A DNA stretch of 64,000 nucleotides from JBCBGF01 sp038526915 (GTDB lineage Bacteria > Pseudomonadota > Alphaproteobacteria > Rhodobacterales > Rhodobacteraceae): NCBI GenBank assembly GCA_038526915.1, contig JBCBGF010000001.1, positions 806,001 through 870,000 on the forward strand. The letters are read 5' to 3'. The notes under the pieces are model-generated. The model was not told the DNA's origin. It did not search any database and saw only the letters and a program-made list of their open reading frames with translations. The position numbers and the translations under genes were made by a program. Positions 35,057-43,024 of this stretch are shown here, piece by piece (within the stretch, counting starts at the first letter, position 1; each line of letters opens with the position of its first letter).

Positions 35057-36028
35057 CTAGCCATACCCCAGCACACTGAACACCCCCAGCAAGCCAAAGC
35101 TTCCCAAGGTGAGCCAATAGGCCAGCGGGGCGGTGGTGCGCTCGATCGGCTGGAAGAGGTAGGTCATCCCGCTGCGCAGGCCCTGCACGACCCAGACAGC
35201 AAAGAAAAGCGCACCGATCCAGCCCCAGCCGGTTGCGATTGCGATGGCGATCAGCCCAAGCCCGACCCAGGCCCAGAGCATGGGCGGGCCTGTTCGGGCG
35301 GGCGCGGGCCCATCTTCTACAAAGAAGAACATCGCCCCGTCGGGGTCGCGTGCCATTGTGGCCGCGCCTTCGGGAAGGCGGGTTTGGGCAAGCGCGGTGC
35401 CGCCCAAGGACGTGAGCCTCTTCGCCGTGCCCGCCGCAGCCTGGAAGATCACGGCCCAGTATTCCTCTTTCCCGCGCAGGGCGGGGTCAGGGATCTCGTG
35501 CAGGTGGGCGACTATTTCACCATCAGCGGAAATTGTCCGCACCCCGGCGTTGGCGGGACCAAACACCCAGCCAAAGAGCGCCTCGTAGAACGGGATCACG
35601 GCGCTCGCGTCCGACACGAAAAGCCCGTGGCCCAGCCGGCCCCCGGCGCCATCGGTTGCGCCCGCGGGACTGCCGCCCTCAAAGACCGTGAACCCCGCCC
35701 CCAGCGGATCGCGGATTAGGGCGAATTTTCCGCCGCCGGGAAACGGCTCGGGCCCGATCTCGACCTTGCCGCCGTGCTCGCGGGCGGTGGCCACAGCAGC
35801 CTCGATATCGCGGACGGCCATGTAGGACATCCAGAAGCTCGGCATGCCGATCTTTCGAAACATCTCGGGCATGGAAAAGAGCCCGGCCACGGGGCCTGCC
35901 TCGCTGCTGGCGATCAAGTAGTCGCCATTGGCGACCTGCCACCCGAGGAGATCGCCGTAGAAGCGGCTGGCCTGGTCGAGGTTTAGCGCGGAAAGATCGC
36001 ACCAGAGGAAGGTGCCGTGGGTGGGCAT
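35057..36028 (-). CDS. Double VOC-domain protein fused to C-terminal membrane helices
   Basis: Residues 1-118 and 128-238 are two glyoxalase/VOC repeats (FLWCDLSALNLDQASRFYG and GLFVSDASAVIPFYEALFGW openings). After them come about three hydrophobic helices from residue 248 (WAWVGLGLIAIAIATGWGW, ALFFAVWVVQG, YWLTLGSFGLLGVFSVLG). VOC proteins are normally soluble, so this fusion is unusual. Metal ligands and substrate cannot be read by eye. It lies antisense between rnc and era. Confidence 0.8.
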   Translation of the reverse strand: MPTHGTFLWCDLSALNLDQASRFYGDLLGWQVANGDYLIASSEAGPVAGLFSMPEMFRKIGMPSFWMSYMAVRDIEAAVATAREHGGKVEIGPEPFPGGGKFALIRDPLGAGFTVFEGGSPAGATDGAGGRLGHGLFVSDASAVIPFYEALFGWVFGPANAGVRTISADGEIVAHLHEIPDPALRGKEEYWAVIFQAAAGTAKRLTSLGGTALAQTRLPEGAATMARDPDGAMFFFVEDGPAPARTGPPMLWAWVGLGLIAIAIATGWGWIGALFFAVWVVQGLRSGMTYLFQPIERTTAPLAYWLTLGSFGLLGVFSVLGYG

Positions 36029-36157
36029 GATCGGTCGTTTGTTGGTCTCGTTGGGGAGATTCTATTGGAAAGGGCGGTGTCTGTGCAATCGGTGTCGCCG
36101 CTGGCCACGGCCCGCAATCTCGGCTATCTGCAGCGCTTCACAGCCTGCGAGACCACC

Positions 36158-37066
36158 ATGACCACACGCGCCGGATTTGTTGCCCTGATCGGCGAGCCCA
36201 ATGCGGGGAAATCGACGCTGCTCAATCGGATGGTGGGGGCAAAGGTCTCGATCGTCACCCACAAGGTGCAGACGACGCGGGCGCGGATCCGGGGCGTGGC
36301 GATCGAGGGGGACAGCCAGATCGTCTTTGTCGACACCCCCGGCCTTTTCCGCCCGCGCCGCAGGCTCGACCGGGCGATGGTGGCCGCGGCCTGGGGCGGG
36401 GCGGCGGATGCGGATGTGGTGGTGCTGCTCATCGAGGCGCATCGGGGCGTGACGCCCGGGGTGGAGGCGATCCTTGAGGCCTTGGGCGAGCGGACCGAAG
36501 GGCGGCGTGTGGCGCTGGCCGTCAACAAGATCGACCGGGTGGAGGCGCCGGTGCTGCTGGTGCTCACCAAGGACATGAACGAGCGCTATCCGTTCGAGGA
36601 GACCTATCTGATCTCTGCTGAGAAGGGCCATGGCGTGGATGATCTGCGCCAGTGGCTCGCCGCGCAGATGCCCGAGGGGCCGTGGCTCTACCCCGAAGAT
36701 CAGATCGCCGATCTGCCGATGCGGATGATCGCCGCCGAGATGACGCGGGAGAAGCTGACGCTGCGCCTGCATCAGGAACTGCCCTATCAGCTGACCGTCG
36801 AGACCGAGCAATGGGAAGAGCGCAAGGATGGCTCGGCTCGGATTGATCAGATCATCTATGTCGCGCGCGACGGGCATAAGGGGATCGTGCTGGGCAAGAA
36901 GGGCGAGACGGTGAAGGCCGTGAGTCAGGCGGCACGGGCGGAGATCGAGGAATTTCTGGGGCGCAAGGTGCATTTGTTTTTGCAGGTGAAGGTGCGGCCC
37001 GGCTGGCTGGAAGAAGCCGCGCGGTATTCGGAGATGGGCCTCGATTTCCGCGACGGCGAGGCATGA
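36158..37066 (+). CDS. era: GTPase Era
   Basis: Ribosome-assembly GTPase of 302 residues. G1 GEPNAGKST (11-19), G2 TTRARIRG, G3 DTPGLF and G4 NKID are intact, followed by the C-terminal KH domain (IYVARDGHKGIVLGKKG) that binds the 3' end of 16S rRNA. The ATG at 36158 gives MTTRAGFVALIG, typical of alphaproteobacterial Era. Its stop overlaps the DUF1491 start. Confidence 0.97.
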   Translation: MTTRAGFVALIGEPNAGKSTLLNRMVGAKVSIVTHKVQTTRARIRGVAIEGDSQIVFVDTPGLFRPRRRLDRAMVAAAWGGAADADVVVLLIEAHRGVTPGVEAILEALGERTEGRRVALAVNKIDRVEAPVLLVLTKDMNERYPFEETYLISAEKGHGVDDLRQWLAAQMPEGPWLYPEDQIADLPMRMIAAEMTREKLTLRLHQELPYQLTVETEQWEERKDGSARIDQIIYVARDGHKGIVLGKKGETVKAVSQAARAEIEEFLGRKVHLFLQVKVRPGWLEEAARYSEMGLDFRDGEA

Positions 37067-37392
37067 CGCGGCTTGCGACCGAGATTTGGGTGGCGGCCTA
37101 TCTGCGGCGGCTGGCTTTGGCCGATATCCCGGCTTTCGTAACGGCCAAGGGCGATCTGACGGCGGGGACGGTGCTGGTGAAGCTCAATACGCTCGATGGG
37201 CAGGCGCGGTGTTATCAGCGGAGTTTCGATCTGATGTCGGGGGAGAGGGCCTGGATCGTGTTGAGCGAAGGGGTGGAGGCGGATGTGGATGCGTCCATTG
37301 AGACGCAGCGGGGCTTTGACCGGGATCTCTGGGTGATCGAGGTGGAGAGCCGTGAGGGGCGGCATTTGCTGGACGAGGACGGGCTCGCCTGA
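37063..37392 (+). CDS. DUF1491 protein
   Basis: A 109-residue cytosolic protein of the alphaproteobacterial DUF1491 family: LATEIWVAAYLRRLA, GTVLVKLNTLDG and GFDRDLWVIEVESREGRHLLDE are its conserved blocks. The function is unknown, but it is regularly sandwiched between era and recO, as here, with a 4-bp overlap with era. Confidence 0.88.
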   Translation: MTRLATEIWVAAYLRRLALADIPAFVTAKGDLTAGTVLVKLNTLDGQARCYQRSFDLMSGERAWIVLSEGVEADVDASIETQRGFDRDLWVIEVESREGRHLLDEDGLA

Positions 37393-37403
37393 AAGACTTT
37401 ATG

Positions 37404-37437
37404 CCTCCGGCGGGGATATTTCTGGACCAAAGAGACA
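37404..37437 (+). repeat. Short GGATATTT intergenic motif, copy 1
   Basis: The segment cctccggcggggatattt followed by an A/G-rich tail (ggaccaaagaga) ends just before the recO start codon. A very similar segment precedes glcE at 58824. I recall similar strings in other Rhodobacteraceae intergenic regions; the role is unknown. Confidence 0.5.
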
Positions 37438-37441
37438 CGCG

Positions 37442-38167
37442 ATGGAGTGGCGGGATCAAGGCGCGCTGTTGGCCGTGCGGCGGCATGGTGAGACGGCGGC
37501 GATTATCGAGGTGTTTACGGCCGAGCACGGGCGGCATGCCGGTGTCGTGCGGGGTGGAACCAGCCGGAAGATCGCACCGATCCTGCAGCCTGGCGCGCAG
37601 CTGGAGGTGACCTGGCGCGCGCGGCTGGATGAACATATCGGGACGTACTCCGTCGAGCCGCTCAAGAGCCGCGCGGCGGAGGTGATGGCGGATCGGCTGA
37701 CGCTGTCGGGGCTGAATGCGGTGACGGCGCTCTTGGTGTTCGCGCTGCCGGAGCGGGAGGGGCATCCGGTGCTGTATCGGCGCACGATCACTCTTTTGGA
37801 CATGATCGGCGTGAATGAGGCCTGGCCGCTGGCGTACCTGCGGTGGGAACTGGCGCTTCTCGACGAGATGGGGTTCGGGCTTGATCTGTCGGTCTGTGCG
37901 GTGACAGGCGCGGTGGATGATCTGGCCTATGTCTCCCCGCGCACAGGGCGCGCGGTCAGTGCCGAAGGGGCCGGAGAGTGGGCGGAGAAGCTGTTGCCCT
38001 TGCCGCCTGCGCTCATGGGCGCGGGGCGGGGCGATCTGAGTGAGATTGCCGAGGGCTTGCGTACCACGGGGCATTTTCTGCAAACGCAGCTGGCCCATAG
38101 CCTGGGCGACCGCCCACTGCCCGAGGCGCGTGCGCGGTTTGTTGATCTGGTGCGTCGGGCGGTGTGA
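37442..38167 (+). CDS. recO: DNA repair protein RecO
   Basis: RecFOR-pathway mediator that helps RecA load on SSB-coated DNA. The 241-residue protein has the N-terminal OB fold (EWRDQGALLAVRRHGETAAIIEVFT, GVVRGGTSRK) and helical C-terminal part (LRWELALLDEMGFGLDLSVCAVTG). The start is the ATG at 37442. It ends the rpoZ-to-recO block and converges on the epimerase gene. Confidence 0.94.
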   Translation: MEWRDQGALLAVRRHGETAAIIEVFTAEHGRHAGVVRGGTSRKIAPILQPGAQLEVTWRARLDEHIGTYSVEPLKSRAAEVMADRLTLSGLNAVTALLVFALPEREGHPVLYRRTITLLDMIGVNEAWPLAYLRWELALLDEMGFGLDLSVCAVTGAVDDLAYVSPRTGRAVSAEGAGEWAEKLLPLPPALMGAGRGDLSEIAEGLRTTGHFLQTQLAHSLGDRPLPEARARFVDLVRRAV

Positions 38168-38382
38168 TCGGCCCTTGTAGCGCTAAGATGGTATGGCGGC
38201 GCCGCCACGGACGGCTGACCTGCGGGTTGGCGGGGTTTGCCCGCCTTCCGGTTTTGGTCCCTAGGCCCCGATCTTCTGGGGCTGGCCATATGTCTCAGGT
38301 GCCCTTTTGGGGCACAGGGAAGCTTCGGGAGGGGGTTTTAGGGTGCCGGCGTTAACGGCGCGGAAACCATGCGCGCGGTCGG

Positions 38383-39396
38383 TCAGCCTGTCTTCGCCAC
38401 CACCGCCGCGGCAGACCGATCGAGCGCGGTTTGCCAGGGCGTGAAGCTGACGCCCAGATCGCTTGTGGTGGTGCTCGCGTCGAATTGCGGGGTGTGGCCC
38501 ACGCCGGGCAGGACGGTTTTGAGCGAGGCGTCGAACAGCGACAGGATGCGGAGCAGGATCTTGGGCGCGACCTTGGTGGCGATCTTCCGATCGGGATAGG
38601 CCGCTTTCAAATGGCGGGCCATTTCCGGCATGGTGGCCGAGGCGTCGGACGCGATGTAGCGCTTGCCCGCGGTGTCCGGCCTGTCGAGGGCGGCGATGTG
38701 CATGGCCGAGACATCGGCCACATCGACCATGCCAAAGCCGATATCGGGCAGCATCGGGTCGGTGCCTTTCAGGATGCGCTCCACCACCTCAAGCGAGGTG
38801 CCATAGTTGGCGTCCATCGGGGTGCCGAGGACGAGGGCGGGGTTGACGGTGGTCAGCCGCATCTCGGGGTGGTCGGCCACGAAATCCCACGCGGCACGTT
38901 CGGCGAGCGTTTTCGATTTGTAATAGGCGTTGGATTTGGGGTGGGCCGGGTCGCTCCAGTCCGCGGGCGTATAGGGGCGGTTGCCCACATCGACGGCTTC
39001 GATGGCGACGACCGAGGAGGTGAGGATCACGCGGGTGACGCCGGCCTTTTGCGCGGCGCGCATGGCGCGAAGCGTGCCATCGACGGCGGGGCGGATGATC
39101 TCGTCTTCGTTTTTGGGTTGGGTCAGGGGGAAGGGCGAGGCGGTGTGCATGAGCGCATCGGTGCCTTCCAGCGCGGCGTCCCAGCCGGTGTCGGAGGTGA
39201 GATCCAGTTCGACAAAGCTGAGCCGGTCGAGGGCGGTGGCGTCGGTCAGATGGGGGCGGAGGGCGTCGCGCACCTCATCGGCGCGTTTGGCCGAACGGAG
39301 GGAGCCGCGGACGGTATGGCCGGCCTTCAAGAGGTCGAGCGCGATGCGTTTTGCGATGAAACCGGTGACACCGGTTAGGAGGACGGTTTGGGGCAT
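38383..39396 (-). CDS. Extended SDR: NAD(P)-dependent epimerase / dihydroflavonol-reductase-like
   Basis: A 337-residue Rossmann enzyme with the extended-SDR nucleotide loop TGVTGFIA (8-15), active-site Ser127/128 (TSSVV) and Tyr158-xxx-Lys162. It is closest in pattern to cinnamyl/dihydroflavonol-type reductases. The SD aggag lies inside a strong inverted repeat (39403-39433), so expression is probably controlled at this site. Confidence 0.87.
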   Translation of the reverse strand: MPQTVLLTGVTGFIAKRIALDLLKAGHTVRGSLRSAKRADEVRDALRPHLTDATALDRLSFVELDLTSDTGWDAALEGTDALMHTASPFPLTQPKNEDEIIRPAVDGTLRAMRAAQKAGVTRVILTSSVVAIEAVDVGNRPYTPADWSDPAHPKSNAYYKSKTLAERAAWDFVADHPEMRLTTVNPALVLGTPMDANYGTSLEVVERILKGTDPMLPDIGFGMVDVADVSAMHIAALDRPDTAGKRYIASDASATMPEMARHLKAAYPDRKIATKVAPKILLRILSLFDASLKTVLPGVGHTPQFDASTTTSDLGVSFTPWQTALDRSAAAVVAKTG

Positions 39397-39402
39397 GGGG
39401 TG

Positions 39403-39433
39403 GCTCCTAAGTTAGTAGTTCTAACTTAGGAGC
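39403..39433 (-). promoter_or_regulatory. 13-bp-arm inverted repeat over the epimerase ribosome binding site
   Basis: Arms gctcctaagttag (39403-39415) and ctaacttaggagc (39421-39433) are perfect, with a 5-nt spacer. In the leftward mRNA the 3' arm carries the Shine-Dalgarno aggag six bases before the ATG at 39396. It can be a repressor operator, a translation-blocking hairpin, or both. Confidence 0.75.
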
Positions 39434-39476
39434 TTGGTTTGGGATGGCAAGAGGGTTTTGGGAAGGCTACAGCGCG

Positions 39477-39610
39477 CGATCACCTGCGCCTCAGTCCCTG
39501 TTTGCAGCGGAAGACGATGTCCACTGGACAGGGTCTGATGGTTGCTATCCTAGCAATCCGCGGGCGATGACCCGTGCCTGAATTTCCCCGCGCCGCCCGG
39601 GACGGTGTCC
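39477..39610 (-). pseudogene. Decayed tandem duplicate of the acyl-CoA dehydrogenase 3' end
   Basis: This segment repeats, about 175-176 bp away, the sequence covering 39652-39786. Read leftward it encodes EIQARVIARGLLG and a stop, against EIQAQVIARRLLG and a stop in the intact gene; just upstream the similarity continues after a one-base frameshift. It also copies the downstream gacgatgtccactggaca stretch. Only a short remnant survives. Confidence 0.7.
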
Positions 39611-39689
39611 AGCGGGCACTGCCTGCAAGCTCCTAGTCACCGACGCGCTGCGCAATCACCTATGACCGAAGTCCGGCGAGCCGCGAGAG

Positions 39690-39710
39690 ACGATGTCCAC
39701 TGGACATCGT
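39690..39710. promoter_or_regulatory. Perfect 10-bp-arm palindrome after the acyl-CoA dehydrogenase gene
   Basis: acgatgtcca and tggacatcgt flank a single c. The loop is too short for an RNA hairpin, so a protein-binding palindrome is more likely. The duplicated copy near 39514 keeps the left arm but its right arm has decayed (tggacagggt). Confidence 0.45.
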
Positions 39711-39720
39711 CTGATAGTTT

Positions 39721-41409
39721 CTAACCGAGCAATCTGCGGGCAATAACCTGTGCCTGGATTTCCGCGGCACCCTCAAAGATGTTCAGGATCCGCGCGTCAC
39801 ACAGAACCCGGCTGATCCCGTATTCCAGCGCGAAGCCGTTGCCGCCGTGGATCTGCAGCCCGTTATCCGCCGCCGCCCAAGCCACGCGGGCACCGAGCAG
39901 TTTGGCCATCCCGGCCTCAAGGTCACAGCGGCGATCTTCATCCTTCTCGCGGGCGGAGAAATAGGTGAGCTGGCGGGCCACCATGATCTCCACCGCCATC
40001 ATGGCGAGCTTGCCGGAGACGCGCGGGAAGTCGATCAGCGATTTGCCGAACTGCTTGCGGTCTTGCGCATATTGCATCGAGATATCGAGCGCCGATTGCG
40101 CCACGCCGATCGCGCGGGCGGCGGTCTGGATGCGGGCGCTCTCGAAGGTTTGCATCAGTTGCTTGAAGCCCTGACCCTCGGTCTCGCCCAGCAGGTTTTC
40201 GCCCTTCACTTTGAAGTCGTCGAAATTGACGGTGTATTCCTTCATGCCGCGGTAGCCCAAGACCTCGATCTCACCGCCGGAGATTCCGGGGTCCTGCCAC
40301 GGTTCCTCATCGGTGCCGGGGGTCTTCTCGGCCAGAAACATCGACAGACCGCGATAGTCGGACGTGTCGGGAATTGTGCGGGCAAGCACGGTCATGACGT
40401 GCGTGCGGGCGGCGTGGGTGATCCAGGTCTTGTTGCCGTTGATCGTCCAGTCGCCATCCTCGCCCTTGACCGCGCGGGTGCGCAAGCTGCCGAGATCCGA
40501 TCCGGTGTTGGGTTCGGTGAACACAGCGGTGGGCAGGATTTCCCCGCTGGCGAGGCCAGGCAGCCATTTTTCTTTCTGCGCATCGGTGCCGCCGGCGATG
40601 ATGAGTTCCGCCGCGATTTCCGAGCGCGTGCCCAGCGAGCCGACGCCTATATAGCCGCGCGAGAGTTCTTCGGAGACGACGCACATCGACGCCTTCGACA
40701 GGCCCAAGCCCCCGAATTCCTCGGGGATGGTGAGCCCGAAGACGCCCATTTCGGCCAGTTCCTCGATGATCTCCATCGGGATCAGCTCATCCTTCAGGTG
40801 CCACTCGTGTGCGTCCGGGATCACGCGGTCTACGCTATAGCGGCGGAACTGTTCGCGGATCATCTCAAGCTCTTCGTCGAGGCCGGTGGCGCCCACGGTG
40901 ATCTCGGCCGCGCGTTCCTGCATCAGCTCGACAAGGCGCGTGCGGGCGGCCTGGGTGTTGCCCTGTTGGGTCAGGGTCATCACGGCGGGCGCCATCATCG
41001 CGCGCTGGTCTTCCTGGCTGAGGCCCATGTCCTGCGGGCGCAGGATTTCGCCCTGGCTCATCGGGATGCCGCCGTAGATCTGCCAAAGGTATTCGCCGAA
41101 CGCGATCTGGTGGATCAGCTGTTCCACCTCGCCAAACTTGCCATCGGCCTGCAACCGCTCGGCCCAGCCCTGCATCTGCCGCAGTGACTCGACGTATGTG
41201 GCGAGCCACGCCAGGCCGTGGGCGGCGGTCTGGTTCGCCTCGAGCAGCGCGGGCGAAACCTTGCCATCTTCGGTCAGCATGGCACCGACCACGGCCTTGG
41301 CCCGGTCGTACAGCGCCTCGACGGCAGGCACGGCTTCGGCGGTCAGTTGGGTCAATTCGGGCAGGATGACATTGGTCATCTGCGAGATATCCTGTCCGTC
41401 ATGGGCCAT
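39721..41409 (-). CDS. Acyl-CoA dehydrogenase
   Basis: FAD-dependent acyl-CoA dehydrogenase, 562 residues, longer than the usual ~390 because of an N-terminal helical extension (1-160, MTNVILPELTQLTAEAVPAVEAL). The core has GYIGVGSLGTRSEIAAELI, TEPNTGSDLGSLRTRA (FAD/substrate loop) and the C-terminal IFEGAAEIQ with Glu546 at the catalytic-base position. The ATG at 41409 has AAGGA nine bases upstream; the ATG at 41418 is too close to it. It likely acts in fatty-acid or amino-acid catabolism. Confidence 0.9.
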   Translation of the reverse strand: MAHDGQDISQMTNVILPELTQLTAEAVPAVEALYDRAKAVVGAMLTEDGKVSPALLEANQTAAHGLAWLATYVESLRQMQGWAERLQADGKFGEVEQLIHQIAFGEYLWQIYGGIPMSQGEILRPQDMGLSQEDQRAMMAPAVMTLTQQGNTQAARTRLVELMQERAAEITVGATGLDEELEMIREQFRRYSVDRVIPDAHEWHLKDELIPMEIIEELAEMGVFGLTIPEEFGGLGLSKASMCVVSEELSRGYIGVGSLGTRSEIAAELIIAGGTDAQKEKWLPGLASGEILPTAVFTEPNTGSDLGSLRTRAVKGEDGDWTINGNKTWITHAARTHVMTVLARTIPDTSDYRGLSMFLAEKTPGTDEEPWQDPGISGGEIEVLGYRGMKEYTVNFDDFKVKGENLLGETEGQGFKQLMQTFESARIQTAARAIGVAQSALDISMQYAQDRKQFGKSLIDFPRVSGKLAMMAVEIMVARQLTYFSAREKDEDRRCDLEAGMAKLLGARVAWAAADNGLQIHGGNGFALEYGISRVLCDARILNIFEGAAEIQAQVIARRLLG

Positions 41410-41579
41410 GGCAAGCATTCCTTTTTCTGCGACTGCAAAGTGACGTAGTGCATTCGCAGCGGGTGAGCAACAAGATTTCCAAAACCCGCGTCAGATTGAA
41501 CAATAATGACCCAAACGATTAGATCGTGTGCTTTTGGGCGACGTGGGGTAGAGGGGCCCGGTGCGTGTAAGAGCCCTAT

Positions 41580-42338
41580 ATGCCTGAGCTTGCCCCCGAA
41601 ATCTGGGCCTATGCCGTGGTTGCCGCCGCGATTGCGGGGCTGATCAAGGGCGTGGTGGGTTTTGCCATGCCGATGGTGATGATTTCCAGCCTCGCGGTGG
41701 TGCTGCCCCCCGATCTGGCGCTCGCCGCGCTGATTCTGCCGACACTGGCGACCAATACGTGGCAGGCGCTGCGCACCGGATGGGCGGATGCGGTGGAGGC
41801 GATGCGGGACCATTGGCGGTATCTGTTGGTGGTCTGGGGCTTTATCGCGGCCAGTGCGCAACTGATCTATGTGCTGCCCGAGGCGGTGATGTTCCTGATC
41901 CTGGGCCTGCCGGTCACGTTTTTCTCGCTGGCGCAGCTGGTGGGCTGGCGGTTGCGGTTTGCGGCGCATGCGCGGCGGCGGGTCGAGATCATGGTGGCGT
42001 CATTTGCGGGCTTTGTGGGCGGGCTCAGCGGCGTCTGGGGGCCGCCGACGGTGGCCTATCTGACCGCGCTCGAGACGCCCAAATTCCAAAGCGTGCGGGT
42101 GCAGGGCGTCGTCTATGGCAGCGGGGCGGTGGTGCTGGCGCTGGCGCATCTGAAATCGGGTGTTGTCACGGCGGGCACGGCGCAGATGTCGGCGCTTCTT
42201 TTGATCCCGGCGCTGGCGGGACTGTGGCTGGGGTTTCAAGTGCAGGACCGCATGGATCAGGAGGCGTTCCGCCGGGCCACGCTGGTGGTTTTGGTGGTGG
42301 CGGGGCTTAATCTGGTGCGGCGGGGGCTGTTTTGGTGA
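41580..42338 (+). CDS. TauE/SafE-family sulfite/organosulfonate exporter-like permease
   Basis: A 252-residue permease with about eight transmembrane helices and the family repeat signature GLIKGVVGFAMPMVM near the N-terminus and SFAGFVGGLSGVWGPPTVAYL in the middle. Members move small anions such as sulfite or sulfoacetate; the substrate here is unknown. It is divergent from the acyl-CoA dehydrogenase. Confidence 0.85.
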   Translation: MPELAPEIWAYAVVAAAIAGLIKGVVGFAMPMVMISSLAVVLPPDLALAALILPTLATNTWQALRTGWADAVEAMRDHWRYLLVVWGFIAASAQLIYVLPEAVMFLILGLPVTFFSLAQLVGWRLRFAAHARRRVEIMVASFAGFVGGLSGVWGPPTVAYLTALETPKFQSVRVQGVVYGSGAVVLALAHLKSGVVTAGTAQMSALLLIPALAGLWLGFQVQDRMDQEAFRRATLVVLVVAGLNLVRRGLFW

Positions 42339-42377
42339 ACCGAGACAAAAATTATCACACTGCACGACGCCAGTTCA

Positions 42378-42454
42378 CGCGCCGGTCCGAGGGGAGGCGC
42401 AATCGCGCCGCCCCGTGGGGGCGGACCGGCGCGGCCCAACAGTTCCTGTTGGGC
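42378..42454 (+). other. Strongly structured intergenic element
   Basis: A 12-bp perfect outer stem (42378-42389 with 42422-42433, cgcgccggtccg/cggaccggcgcg) encloses an inner 9-of-10-bp stem (42391-42400 with 42405-42414) closed by AATC. A second hairpin gcccaacag-ttc-ctgttgggc (42434-42454) follows without a gap. No U-run follows, so a simple terminator is unlikely. It lies 39 bp after the permease stop. It could be a small structured RNA or a palindromic repeat unit. Confidence 0.65.
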
Positions 42455-42617
42455 GGGTTCTCTGAATGAGGCGTTAAAACCAAAAAATTGATCGTTAGGG
42501 CCTGCCTCGACCCAACGAGATTTGGGCAACTACTTTCTCCTATTCATCCAAACCGAAACCCTTGTGCGCCCACCCCGCATCGCTATTCTGCGCGCGCTTG
42601 CGAAAAGGAACGCCCTG

Positions 42618-42800
42618 ATGCCCATGGACGACCCCGAGATCGAGATTGTCAGCACCTGGCGCGTCTCCTGTGACGGTGGTGAAGGGGCGCTGGGGCATCC
42701 GCGGGTGTGGTTGCAGATCCCGCAGGACATCGGCTGGGTCGTCTGCCCCTATTGCGACAAGAAGTATATTCACGAGAGTTTCGCGGACAAAGTCGCATGA
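42618..42800 (+). CDS. Zinc-finger (zf-CHCC, NDUFS6-like) protein, 60 aa
   Basis: A 60-residue protein with a Cys18, His27, Cys43, Cys46 metal site (SCDGG, GHPRVWLQIP, VVCPYCDKKY), the pattern of the small CHCC zinc-finger family homologous to complex I subunit NDUFS6. The start is the ATG at 42618 (MPMDDPEI). It overlaps the next gene by 4 bp. Confidence 0.88.
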   Translation: MPMDDPEIEIVSTWRVSCDGGEGALGHPRVWLQIPQDIGWVVCPYCDKKYIHESFADKVA

Positions 42801-43024
42801 TCCCGGCGCGGCTGGCCCCCTATGCCATCGCGCTCATTCTCTCGGGGATCATGTCGTTCATCGTCTCGGGCATTGCCACATGGCGCGCGCTGGGCCTGAT
42901 CGAGGGGTTTGGGGCTGCGTGGATGGGGGCCTGGTCGCTGGCTTGGGCGGTGGCGTTCCCGACGCTGGCGCTGTTCCGGCCGCTGGTGACGAAACTGGTG
43001 ATGGGGCTGGTGCGCGCGGGCTAG
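42797..43024 (+). CDS. DUF2798-type small membrane protein
   Basis: A 75-residue protein with two transmembrane helices (YAIALILSGIMSFIVSGIATW and WMGAWSLAWAVAFPTLALF) and the conserved final FRPLVTKLVMGLV. This matches DUF2798. It is coupled to the zinc-finger gene by an ATGA overlap; the function is unknown. Confidence 0.8.
   Translation: MIPARLAPYAIALILSGIMSFIVSGIATWRALGLIEGFGAAWMGAWSLAWAVAFPTLALFRPLVTKLVMGLVRAG

Noticed and set aside
42378..42454. Simple rho-independent terminator for the TauE-type gene
   Set aside because: Two stacked hairpins without a downstream U-run, starting 39 bp after the stop; the structure is more elaborate than an intrinsic terminator needs.
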